Origin: Heloderma charlesbogerti
Lineage: Eukaryota; Chordata; Lepidosauria; Squamata; Helodermatidae
Assembly (NCBI GenBank): GCA_026122225.1
Contig: JANEZZ010002882.1
Coordinates: forward strand, 1,302,001 to 1,366,000
Direction of reading: 5' to 3'
DNA: 64,000 nt
Position numbers and translations under genes: made by a program
Part shown: positions 21,059 through 32,665 of the stretch, piece after piece
Layout: every line of letters begins with the position of its first letter
How positions within the stretch are numbered: the first letter of the stretch is position 1
The notes under the pieces: generated by a model
What the model was told of the DNA's origin: nothing
The model's input: the letters and a program-made list of their open reading frames with translations, nothing else
Databases searched by the model: none

Positions 21059-22611
21059 GCAGACCACTCACTAGTCACATGCTTAAAAAGGCTCCAGGTG
21101 AGTGGTCACAATCATTTTTGTGAACTGGAAAGACTTGCTCCTTTATTTTTCAGGCTGCTGCTGTACCACAGGTGACTGATGTTAAGTAGCATGCTGTGAC
21201 TTGTGAAAAGGCAAGCCAGTAAGAAGTCAGTAGTTGCTTCTGTAGATGAATTCACAAGGTTGGCCCAACACAACCATTGCCATATTTTACACACCAACAG
21301 GTGTCAGCCCAATAAAACGGCCTCCCCTCCTCATATGCTAGAAGTGGTGCTCAATTAGCAGCGCATACCATTCATTTCACAAAGAGTGTTTCCCCCTTTT
21401 AACATCACCACGGCCTCAACTCCACCCAAGGACAACAAAGCCAAAGCAGAGGCCCTGCTGTGCAAGAGAAGTAAATCGAGGCTGCAGCCTCCGGACGGCG
21501 ACCAGCCTCAGGCGTGCAGATTAGTCACACGGGTGACAGCAGTGAACAATTTACGGACGTGGGGCTCAGCTGAGCCAGGTGATTCAGCCCACGAGGGCAA
21601 GCTGCCTCCAAAAGTTGCCACGGGCTTCCTGTGCCAAGGAGCCCAGGCTGCCTCAAGGAGGCCTCTCAGACCAACATTCGGGGTGCCCAGACATCTTGCT
21701 GCAGATGAGGAGGGAGACGGCGGATCTATGCTTCAAAATAACTTCTGGAGGAACAAGGTCTTTTGCTCAGCTCCAGCCAATGTTGTCAGAGAGAAACTAG
21801 GTTAAAGAAACACATTAACGTGGGTCGAGGGTAAGCGCTCCACTACGGGCCAACAGGACAGCAGGAGCTACTCGGTCCCTATTTGATGGAGGTGGAATGA
21901 AGGGAAGCAGGGATGCCTGACAGCCACTTTCAGTTGCCAAGGCTGCCCAGAAATTGTGCAAGCAAGCCTAGGGTCTGTAAACCCAGGTCTGACTTGGTAT
22001 AAGACAACTTCCTAGCTTTCTAGGATATCGTTCCTTTGTCTGTGGCTCAGATAGCAGCCTTGTGGTAGCATCTTTTGTTGCACAGTGAGGAGCTGGGATT
22101 GGGTCTCTGAGGTGCATGCGCCAGCATCATCATGTGAATGATCTCTTCTGCGAGCCAAGGATTAAGGTTCAGAAGGGAGGAGCGCACATGGGTGGCGTTG
22201 CCTCACCCAGAGACTCCAGAAATCTGGCCTTTGTCCTGACATGGTTATTCCACTGCAGTCAGGGGACACCTGCATCGCTTTTTCACCTGAGCGTTCATCA
22301 CAGCTTTAAGTTTAGATGACCCGAGAATACAGGCTGTTGAACTGTAAAACACTATTATTATATACCTGCTTGCATCTGCTGCATTCTTGGCCGCAGTCCC
22401 AGAAGAAGCACGCCACTGTAAATGAAATGAGATGACTTGGCAGGTCAGTGGCTTTGCAAAAGGAAAGCGATGTGGGGTGGCGCAAGAGGGGTCCAGGGAA
22501 AGCTGGAGCTGAGGTTGGACCACTGTAGCCCCACATGTGGCTCTGCCCATCAGGCCACCACAACATGAAAACTGGGAGGAGAGGGAGTCTGCCCAAGGGG
22601 GTGGGCCTACA
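21059..22611. other. Mostly unannotated intronic stretch
   Basis: A 3' fragment of the tRNA-Ala SINE lies at 21955-22025 ('GGTCTGACTTGGTATAAGAC'). The 139-codon frame at 21386-21805 shows no domain and is probably chance in GC-rich DNA. Confidence 0.45.
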
Positions 22612-22795
22612 ACAGAGCCAGTGTGGTGCAGTGGTTAAGCCTGCTGGACAGGAGGGGGAACCTCAGGTTCAAATCCCCATTTGGCCCTGGAGCTCTCCAG
22701 ACGGCTATGGGCTCATACTCTCTCAGCCTGGCCTACCTCACAAGGTTGTTGTGAGATTAAAAGGAGTGGGAAAAGAACCGTTTCTGCATCCATCT
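22612..22795 (+). mobile_element. tRNA-derived SINE (family 2)
   Basis: The head 'GTGTGGTGCAGTGGTTAAGC', the B-box-like 'GGTTCAAATCCCC', 'CTCTCAGCCTGGCCTACCTC' and 'CAAGGTTGTTGTGAGATTAA' are in order. The LINE-like tail is lost. Confidence 0.75.
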
Positions 22796-25164
22796 GCATT
22801 TTTTAAAAATGCACAAGAATTCACATTATTTTTGTATGCATCTTATCCTAAAACACACGTCTTTATGCATTTTATTCTAAAATATGCATCTTGGTTTTAA
22901 AAAAATTGAGCTGAGAAGTATACTGCAAAATTCAGAGAAGAGTGAAAAATGGACAATACATGCCAATCCATACAGTAGTTCAATAACTGCGAATTAGGTT
23001 GGTTCACTTAAGAATGTAGACCAAACAAAATCCTTGACCGTCCCTATTCCCAATAAGACATGGGGTTTTTAATCATGTTAGCTTTCGGGATACATGGTTA
23101 ACCACTACTCATTTCTCTGTCTCCCTGCAGACTTTCTCTTCAGAGTAGCCCCTGGACTGAGATGAACTCCTTCGGGCAGAAGAGTCCAGGCTCATAATTT
23201 AACTCTCTGTACCTGGGATGTCCCTGGGATGGGCAAATCAAGCAATAATATTTTCTAAAATATTCAGTGGCTAACAAACTTTCCCCATTCCCAGAAAGAC
23301 GTTCTGACCTTCAGGTGCCCGCCTGCTGAGCTGCAGAAATGTCACCGCTGTCATCAAAATCAATAAGGCGAATGAGGCAATGTTTGAAAAGGTAAGCCTG
23401 ACAGAGGGAGCATTAATAGGTACTGAAATAGAAGGCAGAGGAACGATAAAGCCATTTACAGCGAGTGCCCACACTCAGCTCTTTCCCAGACCTGCCTTCC
23501 AGGAGGGGGGCTGGTTTCACATATTATGAAAACATCTCGACGAAGCTTCTTCCTATGCTGTTCCAGAACACAGGACTTTGTAAAAGATCAGTATGACACC
23601 TGCAAGCAGATGGCAGGACTTCAGTGGCGCTTGTTCAATTTAGAGCGCTCTTTCTTTCATCGCAAACGTGCTTGCCTTAGTTATGCTATTTTACAGTACA
23701 TTATGGTGTAGGAAAACACATCTTCTTTTGCGGGTGGGATGGTGGCCAACACACAGTCTTGGGGCCCGGTGAAAAATCCATTATAAACAAGTTCCTCCAA
23801 AACCAACGGAACTTACTTCCAAGTGATAAGTTAAGGTTGGGAGGCCCATTTTACACACGCACATGCACGTGCGTGAGCACGCACACCCATGTTCCAATGG
23901 CTCAGAGCTACTCAGGGCAAAACCAGAAACTATGGGGCTTTTTAAAAGTCTAAATTGCAAGCCAGGGCTCCCAATCCAGATAAGGACCCACGGGGGTAAG
24001 GATGATTTAACCTTTTGCTCCTGGTTGCTCTGGACTGCAGATCTGTACCTGCTATTTGCATCCAGAAGAAAGTTCCCAGTGCAGCCAATGGGAGTTTTCT
24101 TCTTCATCTAAACAGCTGGCTCAGGAGGCCCACTTGAGATTGGGACTGCAGTGGGTGCAATGGGTTAAAGCCCCTGAACCCTCTGCCAGGGTCCCAATCT
24201 AGATCAGGCCCCTGCAGTTTACACTTTAATATACCATTCAAGCATCTGCTAATCGCATCAATCGTAACATCTAGCTTGGCCATCAGACTGGGAAAAGTTA
24301 AAACTCAACACCCACATGATCCAGACAGACATTAAGATGTTCCAGAAGCAGAGTTCCTAGTTTTGCATTTAAGCAAAGCCGTTTCAGAAATACATTGTAG
24401 AAAAGCCATTAGCGGCTGTAGTTTGGCATCCACTAAGCATGAAAAAAAACCTTATGCAAAATTATTTACACAAAGCTTCCAGTATGCAGTTTAGCAGTAA
24501 TCCATGCTCTGTTTGCAATGGGAGCCTCAGTGCTGAACCAGCCACCCACCTGCCCAGTCTGTGGCGAGTTAACTCTACAAATATTGCAAGAACAGACCTA
24601 ACCGTCCTATAGAACATCCGTACATGGAACCCAAACCCACGCATGGATACTTAGACGTCAGCCCCATTGAGTTCAAGGGTTCTTCTTCATTTCCAAGTAA
24701 GTTTCCCAGCTGCAACCTGGAGGCTCCCCTTCCGCCTCCAAATCCACAGCTGAATCAGAAAGAGAGGCGGACGTGGTTTCTGCAGCCAGTCCCACACCCC
24801 CGGTTCCATCATCTCCCCCCTCTTGCACTTCCTACAATAAGGGGGACCCCAGGTGTCCTGCACAGCTTGAGGGAAGGGCAAAGGAGACAGGATGAGGCCT
24901 GCAGCTTTTCTGCTTTCAATTCAGTGCACATTTGAAGTGGAGAGGTGCAGGGGAAATATTTGGGTTGCAATCTGGCAATTCTACAGGTATGTGTGTGTAG
25001 GAGTGCAGCCTTATAAAGAAATATTATATACACGTGCACACACACTTGTGTGTGTATTTTTTGCAGTGTGTTTTTTTTAATGCAATGTTTTTGTACGATC
25101 AATCTTGTAAAGCAAAAGCTTTTGATATTTCTAGCTCCAGGGAACCTTTTCCTAATCAATCTAT
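22796..25164. other. Unannotated intronic stretch
   Basis: No gene is supported. CA-rich runs lie near 23853-23890 and 25028-25062. The segment 23795-23840 resembles the short MITE of 9205-9302. Confidence 0.4.
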
Positions 25165-25355
25165 CTGCCAAGGACCATCGGAAGCAGCCATATAACGAGT
25201 CAGACCCTTGGTCCATCTAGCCCGGTATTGCTGACACTGCAAAGGCTCTCCAGGGTTTCAGGTAGAGATCTTTCCCAGCCCTGCCTGGATCGAACCTGGG
25301 ACCATCTGCATGCAAAGCAGGGGCTCTGCCATGGAGCCACAGCCCCTCCCCCACA
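25165..25355 (-). mobile_element. tRNA-Ala-derived SINE, antisense
   Basis: 'GAGTCAGACCCTTGGTCCAT CTAGCCC', 'CTCCAGGGTTTCAGG' and 'GGGACCATCTGCATGCAAAG CAGGGGCTCTGCC' are the reverse of the 20862-21058 element. A second antisense piece of the same family lies at about 25520-25590, next to a (CA)n tract at 25465-25481. Confidence 0.85.
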
Positions 25356-25609
25356 CGTTGGGCAGATATCTTAGCTGCTCCGCTCACAAAGGCCCTGCTG
25401 GGCCACATCATCACAGTCAAAGCAACAAAAGGCACCAAAATGGCATGGGAAGGAGCTCTTTCTTACACACACACACACACTCCAAAAGAGCAAACATACA
25501 AAACTACATCAGGAGAGACCACTGCTTCAGTCTAGCCCAGTACTGTTTGTTCTGACTGGCAGCAACTCTCCAAGTCCAGGCAACGCAAGACTTCCCCCCC
25601 TGCAACCAA

Positions 25610-25800
25610 AGAACTTGCATTTATATTGTTTATTCCTTTACTGCATTTTTACCCTGCTTGTCAGAGAATTCTTCTCTCCCTAAGCAACTCAGATCAATAA
25701 GAAAGAGAGACAGGCCCTGCCCTCAGGCTTACAAACTAAAATGACAAAACACACAAGGGAACGGGGTGGAGGGAAAAGGAAGAGGACGGAGAGCCATTTT
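25610..25800 (-). mobile_element. LINE 3' tail, antisense
   Basis: 'TTTTTACCCTGCTTGTCAGA', 'AGAGACAGGCCCTGCCCTCA GGCTTACAAACTAAAA' and 'ACACACAAGGGAACGGGGTG' recur at 43085-43275, also antisense. This is a LINE 3' UTR block of L2/CR1 type. Confidence 0.6.
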
Positions 25801-26204
25801 TTCAAGGCCAGAACAAGGTGGGGAGCGATAAGTGGACATTTAAACACACCCCAGGCCAGGCTGATTGTCCCTTGCTGGTGCGTTCTTGCTTGAACAGCAA
25901 TCGGTGACTCTTGTTCCTTTGGCCGATGGATGGGGCCAGAGCAGCCTTTCCCTTGCTTCTGCAGACCCACGGCAACCATCAGTTCCCCTTCTCTAGCTGA
26001 TAGATGGGTTCCTTTTGACTGGGATTGACCTTGGGACCTTCTCCATGCAAACCAAGGGTTTAACATTGGCCCCTTGGCCTGAGCATAAGGTTTATTATAC
26101 ATATTGGTGAGGAAGCTGTCCTTCAAGGAAACATATCCACCATTACTGATCTGATCATCTAGTGGTGAAGCCACCAATAAGCTCTCAAGGCAGCCAAAAA
26201 TGCC

Positions 26205-26665
26205 TGGTGTGAGGAAAGTAGATAAGAAGGTATTTTCCTCCTTCTCTCATAATAATAGAACCCAATGGGGTCCTCCCATGAAGCTGACTGGGGGGAGATT
26301 CAGGACAGATAAAAGGAAGGACTTCTTCACACAGTGCAGAGTTTAACTACGGAATTCGCTACCACAAGATGTAGTGATGGCTACCAACTTGGATAACTTT
26401 AAAATGGAATTGGACTAATTCCTGGAGAAGGCTATTGATGTCTACTAATCCTGATGGCCATACGCTACCTCCAGTTTCAGAGGCAGTATGCCTATGTACA
26501 CCTGTTGTTGGGGAACATGGGCAGGTGGGTGCTGTGGCACTCATGCTCTGCTTGTGGGTTTCCCCACGGGGGCATCCGACTGGCCCCTGTGTGAACAGAA
26601 TGCTGGACTAGATGGACCTTCCTCTGATCCAGCATTGGAGCTCCTCTGATGTTCTTATGTTCAAA
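26205..26665 (+). mobile_element. CR1 LINE 3' end
   Basis: It reads through the CR1 ORF2 C-terminal remnant and the 3' UTR: 'GGAAGGACTTCTTCACACAG', 'GATGGCTACCAACTTGGATA', 'GAGGCAGTATGCC', 'GGACTAGATGGACC' and the end 'GTTCTTATGTTC'. The same order is seen at 46830-47280, and antisense at 44757-44985 and 62795-63035. Confidence 0.85.
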
Positions 26666-27546
26666 ACCACAATGTGAAAGCCACTCACTGCCGAAAAGAT
26701 GGTGACAACTCAGCTTGATGTTCTACATTGGGGCAGGGGGAGGCTGCGGATTCTGGCCTGATGTGCCCAGACAGCAAATTCCTTTTCCTCTTCCTGCCCT
26801 TAATGGATGTGTCAGGGAACATCCCTGCATCCCTCCCTTCAGGTGGCTCTTTGTCTGCTGGATGGTTTTGCCCCGAAAGGGCACTACGTTGGAAAAGAAA
26901 AGCAAACTCTCGGGTTTTCTCCTGCAGCAGCAGATACATCAATGTAGATCCAACACAGCAAGACCCGCTGCGCCAGCAAATTAATGACGGGGCCACAGTG
27001 CTCCGACCGCTGTGCAGGATGCAACGCAGCACAAATGCAGAGAGCAGGGGGCACAGCAGACGCAGCGCAAAAGTGTCATCGCTGTCCAGTGTTAAGCCCG
27101 TTCAGGACAGGGCTGAACAATTATGGTTTTCTGGCCTCACAGCAAACAAGGGTGATGCTTCCTAACCAAGCATTCCCAGGCCAACAATAACAGGCCGGGC
27201 CTTTTCAGCCACATGATCTTACACTTGACCCATTCGCTCAGGATTTGCTTAGCCACACTGAATTGCTTTAGCAAACACAGACTCCAAACAGGCCACAGGG
27301 AAAGGTCACCAGGAGACACTGCCCTACTGGGCATTGAGGCTACCTCACATTTGGGGTGCCCTGTTCACAGAAGTAGAGTGGGAGACCTGCACGCCTTGCC
27401 CAGGGGCTACAATCCCTCAGAAGTCCTTCTATGCAGCCCTCACTGATACAGGAGCGCAGGAAATCTGACCGCACTGTAATCTTCGTGCTGAAGAGGAATT
27501 GCTCAGATGAAGGTGCCAGGGCAGAATCAGAGGCTTTATTGCCACT
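26666..27546. other. Unannotated intronic stretch
   Basis: Overlapping open frames of 60-145 codons occur on both strands at 26685-27165. None has a recognisable domain, and I do not call them genes. Confidence 0.4.
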
Positions 27547-27771
27547 TTCCTCAACTTGGTGCCCTCCAGATGTGTTAGACCACAACTCCAATCATCCGCA
27601 TCCAGGATGCCCAGCACATCTGGGGGGCACCAAGTTGGAGAAGGCTGCCCTGGAGTATTGGTGTAAGACAGCCTTCCCCAATCTGGTGCCCTCCAGATGT
27701 GCCGGGCATCCTGGATGCGGATGATTGGAGCTATGGTCCAACACATCTGGAGGCACCACGTTGTGGAAGGT
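27547..27771. mobile_element. Inverted pair of hAT-like MITEs
   Basis: Bases 27547-27645 and 27671-27771 are inverted copies of each other. Both have the 'GTGCCCTCCAGATGTG' terminal signature and share the private core CATCCGCATCCAGGATGCCC, read forward in the first and backward in the second. About 25 bases separate them. Confidence 0.75.
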
Positions 27772-28260
27772 TGATGTAAGGCATTCCCAATGACCCCCCT
27801 TGTCAAGAGAGAAGGCGTAGGTCGGACATCAGCTGTAGTGTCAAAACATTCTTCAAAAGCATCTCCAAGATGCATCTCCATAGCCAAAAGTGACGGTTAC
27901 AAGAAAGGGACCACTGATGGTTGTCAGGCCCAAACTGCAGCCTTCTCACCAGACAGAAGTGACAAGCAAGGTCCATTAGGTGAGTCCTGCTGGACCAGAA
28001 CAAAAAGCTCTGTCTTTTCTAACATTCTGTTTCCTACAGCAGCCACCCAGGCACCTCTGAGAAGCCCTCTCCTGTTTGCCCCTAGCATCTGATATTCAAA
28101 AACATATACTGCATCTGAATGTGGAGGCTCCATTAAAGCCTGTTGACAGATCTCGGCTCCTCCATGAATTTGTCTAATCCCCCCTGCCCCAGTTTTTACG
28201 CAGTTAGGGAAAAGCCTAAGTTCGATAATAACTGCTCAAAGCACTTCATATATACCGACA

Positions 28261-28475
28261 GGGTTCACACAATATGACAAGCCAGAGCACGGGTTGAGTG
28301 TGGGTTGTCATTGAACCATGGGTTGTTGTTTTGTGTGAACCCAGCAGCGCTAACAAACCATAGTTTGTTAGCGCAGCTGGGTTCACACAGCACAACCCAT
28401 GATTCGATGACAACCCACAGTTCAATGACAACCCACACTCAACCCGTGCTCTGGCTTGTTTTGTTGTATGAACCC
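28261..28475. mobile_element. Foldback MITE family B (near-perfect palindrome)
   Basis: Arms of about 95 bases are inverted repeats. Both begin GGGTTCA(C/T)ACAA and share AAGCCAGAGCACGGGTTGAG and TGTGGGTTGTCATTGAAC. The loop itself is a palindrome around 'GCTAACAAACCATAGTTTGTTAGC'-type sequence. Relatives lie at 11820-12170, 37780-38230, 40465-40760 and 47745-48175. The element is non-coding and no transposase source is visible. Confidence 0.8.
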
Positions 28476-28564
28476 AGCCATCTTGGCAATTGTTATGGCG
28501 ACCCTGGAAGGCAGACCAGTGTTGCTATCTCCACGGAGGCAGACGAGGGAACTGAAATAGCTGG

Positions 28565-28712
28565 TGTAAGGCAGGGGTGGGACTGTGTGGCCCTCCAGAA
28601 TTTGGGGGACTGCAACTCCCATCAGCCCTATCCATCATAGCCAATGATGGGGGATGATGGACACCGCAGTCCTGCAACATCTGGAGGGCTCCATGTTCCC
28701 CATCCCTGGTGT
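28565..28712. mobile_element. hAT-like MITE
   Basis: It runs from 'GGCAGGGGTGGGACTGTGTG GCCCTCCAG' to 'ATCTGGAGGGCTCCATGTTC CCCATCCCTGG'. The ends are inverted repeats around 'GACTGCAACTCCCATCAGCC'. Confidence 0.75.
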
Positions 28713-30744
28713 AAGGTTATGCAAGCTTGTTTGGACTTCCAGCTTATCTGAACCATGATCCCACAGCGGCCACAACAGCCCTGCCAACACAGTTCCAGGG
28801 GTCACGACCACATAGGCCCGGTGGTTTTGCAGTTTCAGGCAGTCGGCAAAACCAGGAGGTTTCTCACGCCTCTGGCTGGGCCGCCACGCATGGCTGTCTG
28901 TCTGGGCTTGGCTTGGCAGGTCATAACTCGTGTACAAGGATGGCCATTGAAAAGAAGTTCGAAGCATCCAGGACGCAGTTGGGCACACACCAGCCCAGCT
29001 GCGCCGTGCAAACAGAGCTGCAGCACACACAAAAAACGTGATCCTGGGGTGCACCTCTTGGACTGTACGCTGTGTCAATGCACCCCTTCATGTACTGGGG
29101 TGCCAACTAACCGCTTGGGTCACTTGCACATTTGGGCCAACCAGGGCTTTGCAGGAGGGACTGGGCCTAAATGGCTTCTTGGTCCCAGCCCACTCAACTG
29201 TTCTGTGCAGGAGGTGTTTACTTTTTCCCATGCGCCAGCAACAAAACAAACAACAGCCCTGAAAGGGCATGGGACAGAACAGCTTCTGTGTCTTCACATC
29301 ACGCTCCTCCTGTTCTCGTTTCAGGCCAAGACAGTCCAGCGCTCGCCTTGCGACGAGGCTGAGGATGCCCAGCATGGTTCAAGGGAAGCATTCGTGGGAG
29401 CCCAAAGGGACACCAAGCAACCTCTCTGTCGGACGCATGCAGGAATCCTGCCAGCTCTGCCGGCAGCCGGACACCCAAACGCTCCAACTTTTGCTTTCAT
29501 GTGGTAAACAAAAAGCCTCCCCAGGTGATCCCATCCAGCTAATGAGCTGCGCTTCCTTCCACCCACCCACCTTGTGCGAGAAGCAGCAGCGAGCAAGCCG
29601 GATCCTCTTGAAAGGACAAAAATAGCTCTGCGATGGCCTCACAAAAAACCACCATCCCCAGGGCAGCGGCTGCCAACGCCAGCAGGCACCGTCTGCCTCC
29701 AATGGTCTTGGGAGAGGGAGACTTCGCAGTGCCCAAGAAACTGGCATCCGCTCAGAGAGGGGAGGAAAAAGAAAAAGACAGCCTGTTCCACCAAGTTTGC
29801 CGAAAAAGCAACTTCATCACTTTCTACAGACAAGGAAAAGGCAGGCAGAGGTATCCATTCCACTAGTGGGTGGTCATCAGAAACCCAGAAGCCATTTGCC
29901 AACCTGTGGTCCAGGAACGCCAAACCGTTTAATAAGCTTTATGAATCAGCCAAATAACCATGCCTGCTAGAGCCCCTCTCTCTCTACTCAACCGTCACAT
30001 TGCAAGAGTCCACAGGGAGAAGACCTGGGAATTCCGCGGGGAAGGTCTCCCGCACAAACTCCACTGCAGTTACTGGGAGCTGCGCAAGAGCTCCTGATCG
30101 CTTCAGTGGTGCTTGTGCCAGAGAACTTCCCACTGGATTGCACTCCACAGGCCAAATCAGTACATCTCCCATCCTGTGACTTCTTGAGTGCCCCAAATGC
30201 CAGGCTGTCCCCAGCCGGGTGCAGCACTGGGAGGTACAGTGTTAGTGGCCGGGGGCATGCGCACAATCTCTCATTTCTGGCAAGGGGAGGAGGACGCACA
30301 ACATCTGGGGAAGAAGTTGCAGCATGAGTAACCAGGGCAGAAAAGCTTCTCTCCCATTCCTCGCATGCAGGCTAAATAAACCCTCATGGAAATTCACAGT
30401 GCTCACACACACTGCCATCCCACCCCAGAACATGAGATTATCATCTGCGAGATCCAGTAGGTCTCAAAATAAGGATCCAGAAAACTTTAGTAGGCCAAGT
30501 GGGTCAGCAGGAAGACTTCTGAGAAGCCAGAAAGCAAAGCCTCAAGCACAGACCCCTTACAGACAGGAGCAAAGCCCGGAGTCCTGCCGCACCTTGATAC
30601 CCCTACTGATTCCACCCTGTAAGCTTCTTGAGGGCAGAGACCTACAGACTGACCTTTTCCTTGCTGGGGGCACTCTGTTCAGTGCCACATGCACCAACCG
30701 TGGCATAAGCTTCCATGGGCCAGAATCCACTTCATCGAGATAGG
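28713..30744. other. Unannotated stretch upstream of CpG island 1
   Basis: GC-richer than the rest of the intron and full of overlapping open frames, including one of 250 codons at 28755-29507 on the plus strand. I recognise no domain, splice context or paralogue, so these are left uncalled. Confidence 0.4.
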
Positions 30745-30832
30745 GATATAAACAAAGATGTGTTTACTCAGAAGTAAGCCCCACCCAGTGCAAGGGGCAT
30801 CCTCCCGAGTACTTGTGCGCGGGACTGCAGCC
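30745..30832. mobile_element. Short MITE fragment at CpG island edge
   Basis: 'GTGTTTACTCAGAAGTAAGC CCCACCCAGTGCAAGG' and the end 'CGGGACTGCAGCCTT' match the small MITE type of 9205-9302. Confidence 0.55.
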
Positions 30833-31170
30833 TTCAGAAACTTTTTTTGCAAGTGGCGGCGGCGAGTGACCGAGCCACACAAGAGATCGCAATAGGTGCG
30901 CGGAGAAAGCCTCTCTGAGCATACGCAGAGTGCCTTGCCTCCGCCCCGCCGGCAGCCGGCCCCTTCCCAGCCGGTGGCCTGAGGCGTCCCGAACCCCGGC
31001 CGGACCAGGCAGCGCCGCGCAGCGCAGCGCGCGGCCCGCGAAGGCTGCGCGGATCCCTCCCCGGCGCGTCCCTGGGAAGGCGGCCCGGGGGGCTTCCTCC
31101 GCCCGGCGGCTCCGCGCCCAGGGCTGCGGAGGCCGCCGGCCCCCTCCGGGACGCGAGCGGCCGCACTCAC

Positions 31171-31173
31171 CAT
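31171..31173 (-). CDS. MYO1E: Putative first coding exon of MYO1E (start codon only)
   Basis: On the minus strand the sequence reads CCAGCC-ATG-GTGAGT: a start codon in good context (G at -3, G at +4) followed at once by a perfect consensus splice donor. An exon that codes only for the initiator methionine, with the rest of the motor domain starting after a long first intron, fits MYO1E as I recall it. MYO1E is an unconventional class I myosin that links membranes to actin, notably in podocytes and at endocytic sites. The location in a CpG island and the divergent orientation to FAM81A support this. No MYO1E peptide is visible in the window, so the assignment rests on synteny and on the exon form. 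Another gene starting here cannot be excluded. Confidence 0.5.
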
Positions 31174-31441
31174 GGCTGGAGCGCGGCAGGCCGGCCGGCC
31201 GGCAGGCGCGCTCCCCCGCTCCTGCGGCTGGGCTCAGGGCGCTCCGGGCCGAGCGCGACGGAGGGGCCGGCGGCGCGCCCGCGCCATGCAGGGAGCCGCG
31301 CCGGGGCTGGAGCCGCGTCCTCCTCCGCGCCCGCGTCGTCGGGGAACTTTGGGGCCAGCCGGCGGGCGGGCCAGGGCGAGGGGGCGGCTCCGCCCGGCTC
31401 TGCGCTCCGCCCGCGCCCCAGGAGCCGCGCCTCGCCGCTGC

Positions 31442-31451
31442 CCATACAAGG
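31442..31451 (-). promoter_or_regulatory. CArG-like box upstream of MYO1E start
   Basis: On the minus strand this reads CCTTGTATGG, one mismatch from the SRF site CC(A/T)6GG, about 270 bases upstream of the ATG and surrounded by GC boxes. Function is inferred only. Confidence 0.35.
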
Positions 31452-32527
31452 CCGGGTCGGCGCGGGCCCGCCCCGCCCGCTCGCTCCTCCCGGAGGGGGG
31501 CCCGCCGGAGGCCGCGCGGCGGAGGGAGGCAGGCCCGGGCGCCTCGCCTCCCCTGCGCCGCGGGGCGCGCGGCGCTTGCTCCGCAGCACGCCCCTCCCAG
31601 GGCCCCGCTGCAGTCTTGCCCTTCCCGCCGCGGGCTGTTTCTGCCCGTGCTGCCCTCGCCACAGCCCTGCGAGGTGGGGCAGGCCGGCGACGGATGCCGG
31701 TTGGCTCAAGTCCAGCTCTGGGCAAGGGAACAGCCATCAGGACTAGCGGCCGTCGGTAGCCTTGGCCGCCGTGAAGGCCCCCTTGAAAGCCGTCCGGATA
31801 AGCCGGTGGCCGTCCCGGGAGCCGGCGGGAGCCGCTTCCACCGCTCAACTCGCGCTGTGTGCGAAGAAGCCCCTCCTTTGGCCTGTCCTGCGCCGCCACC
31901 CCGGGCCCCGAGTTCCGGGACCCGCTGGGTTCCCAGCATTAGGAGAGCGGGAGCGAAATGCCCGCGTCCCGCCCTTCCCGCCAAATCCGCCCCTCGCCCC
32001 CGGCGTGCAGAACGCCCTACCCCGCTACCCTGGCGTGCCTCGACCGCCTCAGCGAGGGGCCCGGCCGGGCCGGGCCGGGGCGGAGAAATTCCCAGCGAAG
32101 CTTGAAGCGAGGTTTAGACGCGTTTACTTGCCATGAACGCCCCAAAGAACCCCAAGAACTGTAGCTTCGGGAGGGCGTCCACAACTCCGCGCTAAGCAAA
32201 AAGGTGAGACAAGGCGAGGCGTGGGGCCCACAATGCACTTAAGCTTGCCTCGGTTTGGGAACAAGGGTTGACGTAAGAAGTTGCATTAATTGCCCCCGCC
32301 CGCAGTTGCTCCGGGCTCTTCCCCCCTGACGGCCAGTGCGCTGCTGCCACGCTCACCCGGCCCGCAAAAACCCGCTTAGCGGGAAGCGCGCAGCCACGGT
32401 CAACGCGACGGACGCTTTATTCATTTCCCCGCGGAGCAGGGGAGCCGCAGAAAAGAAGCGGCGATAGACCGGCATGGCCAACAGTGGCCTCTAGCGGGCA
32501 TCTGCCGCAATCGCTGGTAAGTCGGAC

Positions 32528-32665
32528 TAGGCCAGGGGTCCCCAGCCTTTTTGGACCCGTGGGCCCATGGGAATTGGAGAAGCTGCTGTGGGCGCCACGG
32601 CAAAATGGCTCCCACTGAAGATGTGGCTAATCACACAATGGCTGCTGTGGAGGCCTAGGTAGTCA
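32528..32665. mobile_element. MITE-like repeat ('ggggtccccagcc' type)
   Basis: 'AGGCCAGGGGTCCCCAGCCT TTTTGGACCCGTGGGC...GGGCGCCACGGCAAAATGG' matches the type of element also seen at 39405-39758. A purine-rich stretch (GGGAGA, GGGATGGGAT) follows to about 32870. Confidence 0.55.

Larger units (their letters stand above)
1..31170 (-). other. MYO1E: Putative MYO1E intron 1 (non-coding, repeat-bearing)
   Basis: This stretch lies downstream, on the minus strand, of an ATG/GTGAGT start exon at 31171-31173. I found no exon-like block in it on either strand: no run of recognisable protein flanked by splice sites, and in particular nothing resembling a class I myosin motor head. Its open frames are short and most fall in repeats. 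A very long first intron is what I recall for MYO1E in other vertebrates. The intron assignment is an inference from the start exon. The individual repeats are listed separately. Confidence 0.5.
30840..32120 (-). promoter_or_regulatory. MYO1E: CpG island 1, putative MYO1E promoter and first exon
   Basis: CpG dinucleotides are dense throughout, with many GC boxes such as GGGGCGG and CCCGCCC at about 31370-31480, in contrast to the CpG-poor flanks. The ATG/donor at 31171-31173 lies inside on the minus strand, so the part above 31173 should hold the 5' UTR and promoter. A weaker CpG-rich shoulder extends to about 32420. Large overlapping open frames on both strands here (up to 391 codons) come from the scarcity of stop codons in GC-rich DNA. 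Confidence 0.75.

Noticed and set aside
21386..21805. 139-codon plus-strand open frame
   Set aside because: GC-rich intron sequence without domain or repeat match, and an overlapping frame exists in the same segment.
28755..29507. 250-codon plus-strand open frame
   Set aside because: No recognisable domain, overlapping open frames on the other strand, no splice context and no paralogue.
30930..32105. 391-codon plus-strand open frame in CpG island 1 (with 195-, 180- and 221-codon overlaps)
   Set aside because: Composition is Pro/Arg/Ala/Gly-rich in every frame, several long frames overlap on both strands, and no domain is visible. This is what stop-poor GC-rich DNA produces.
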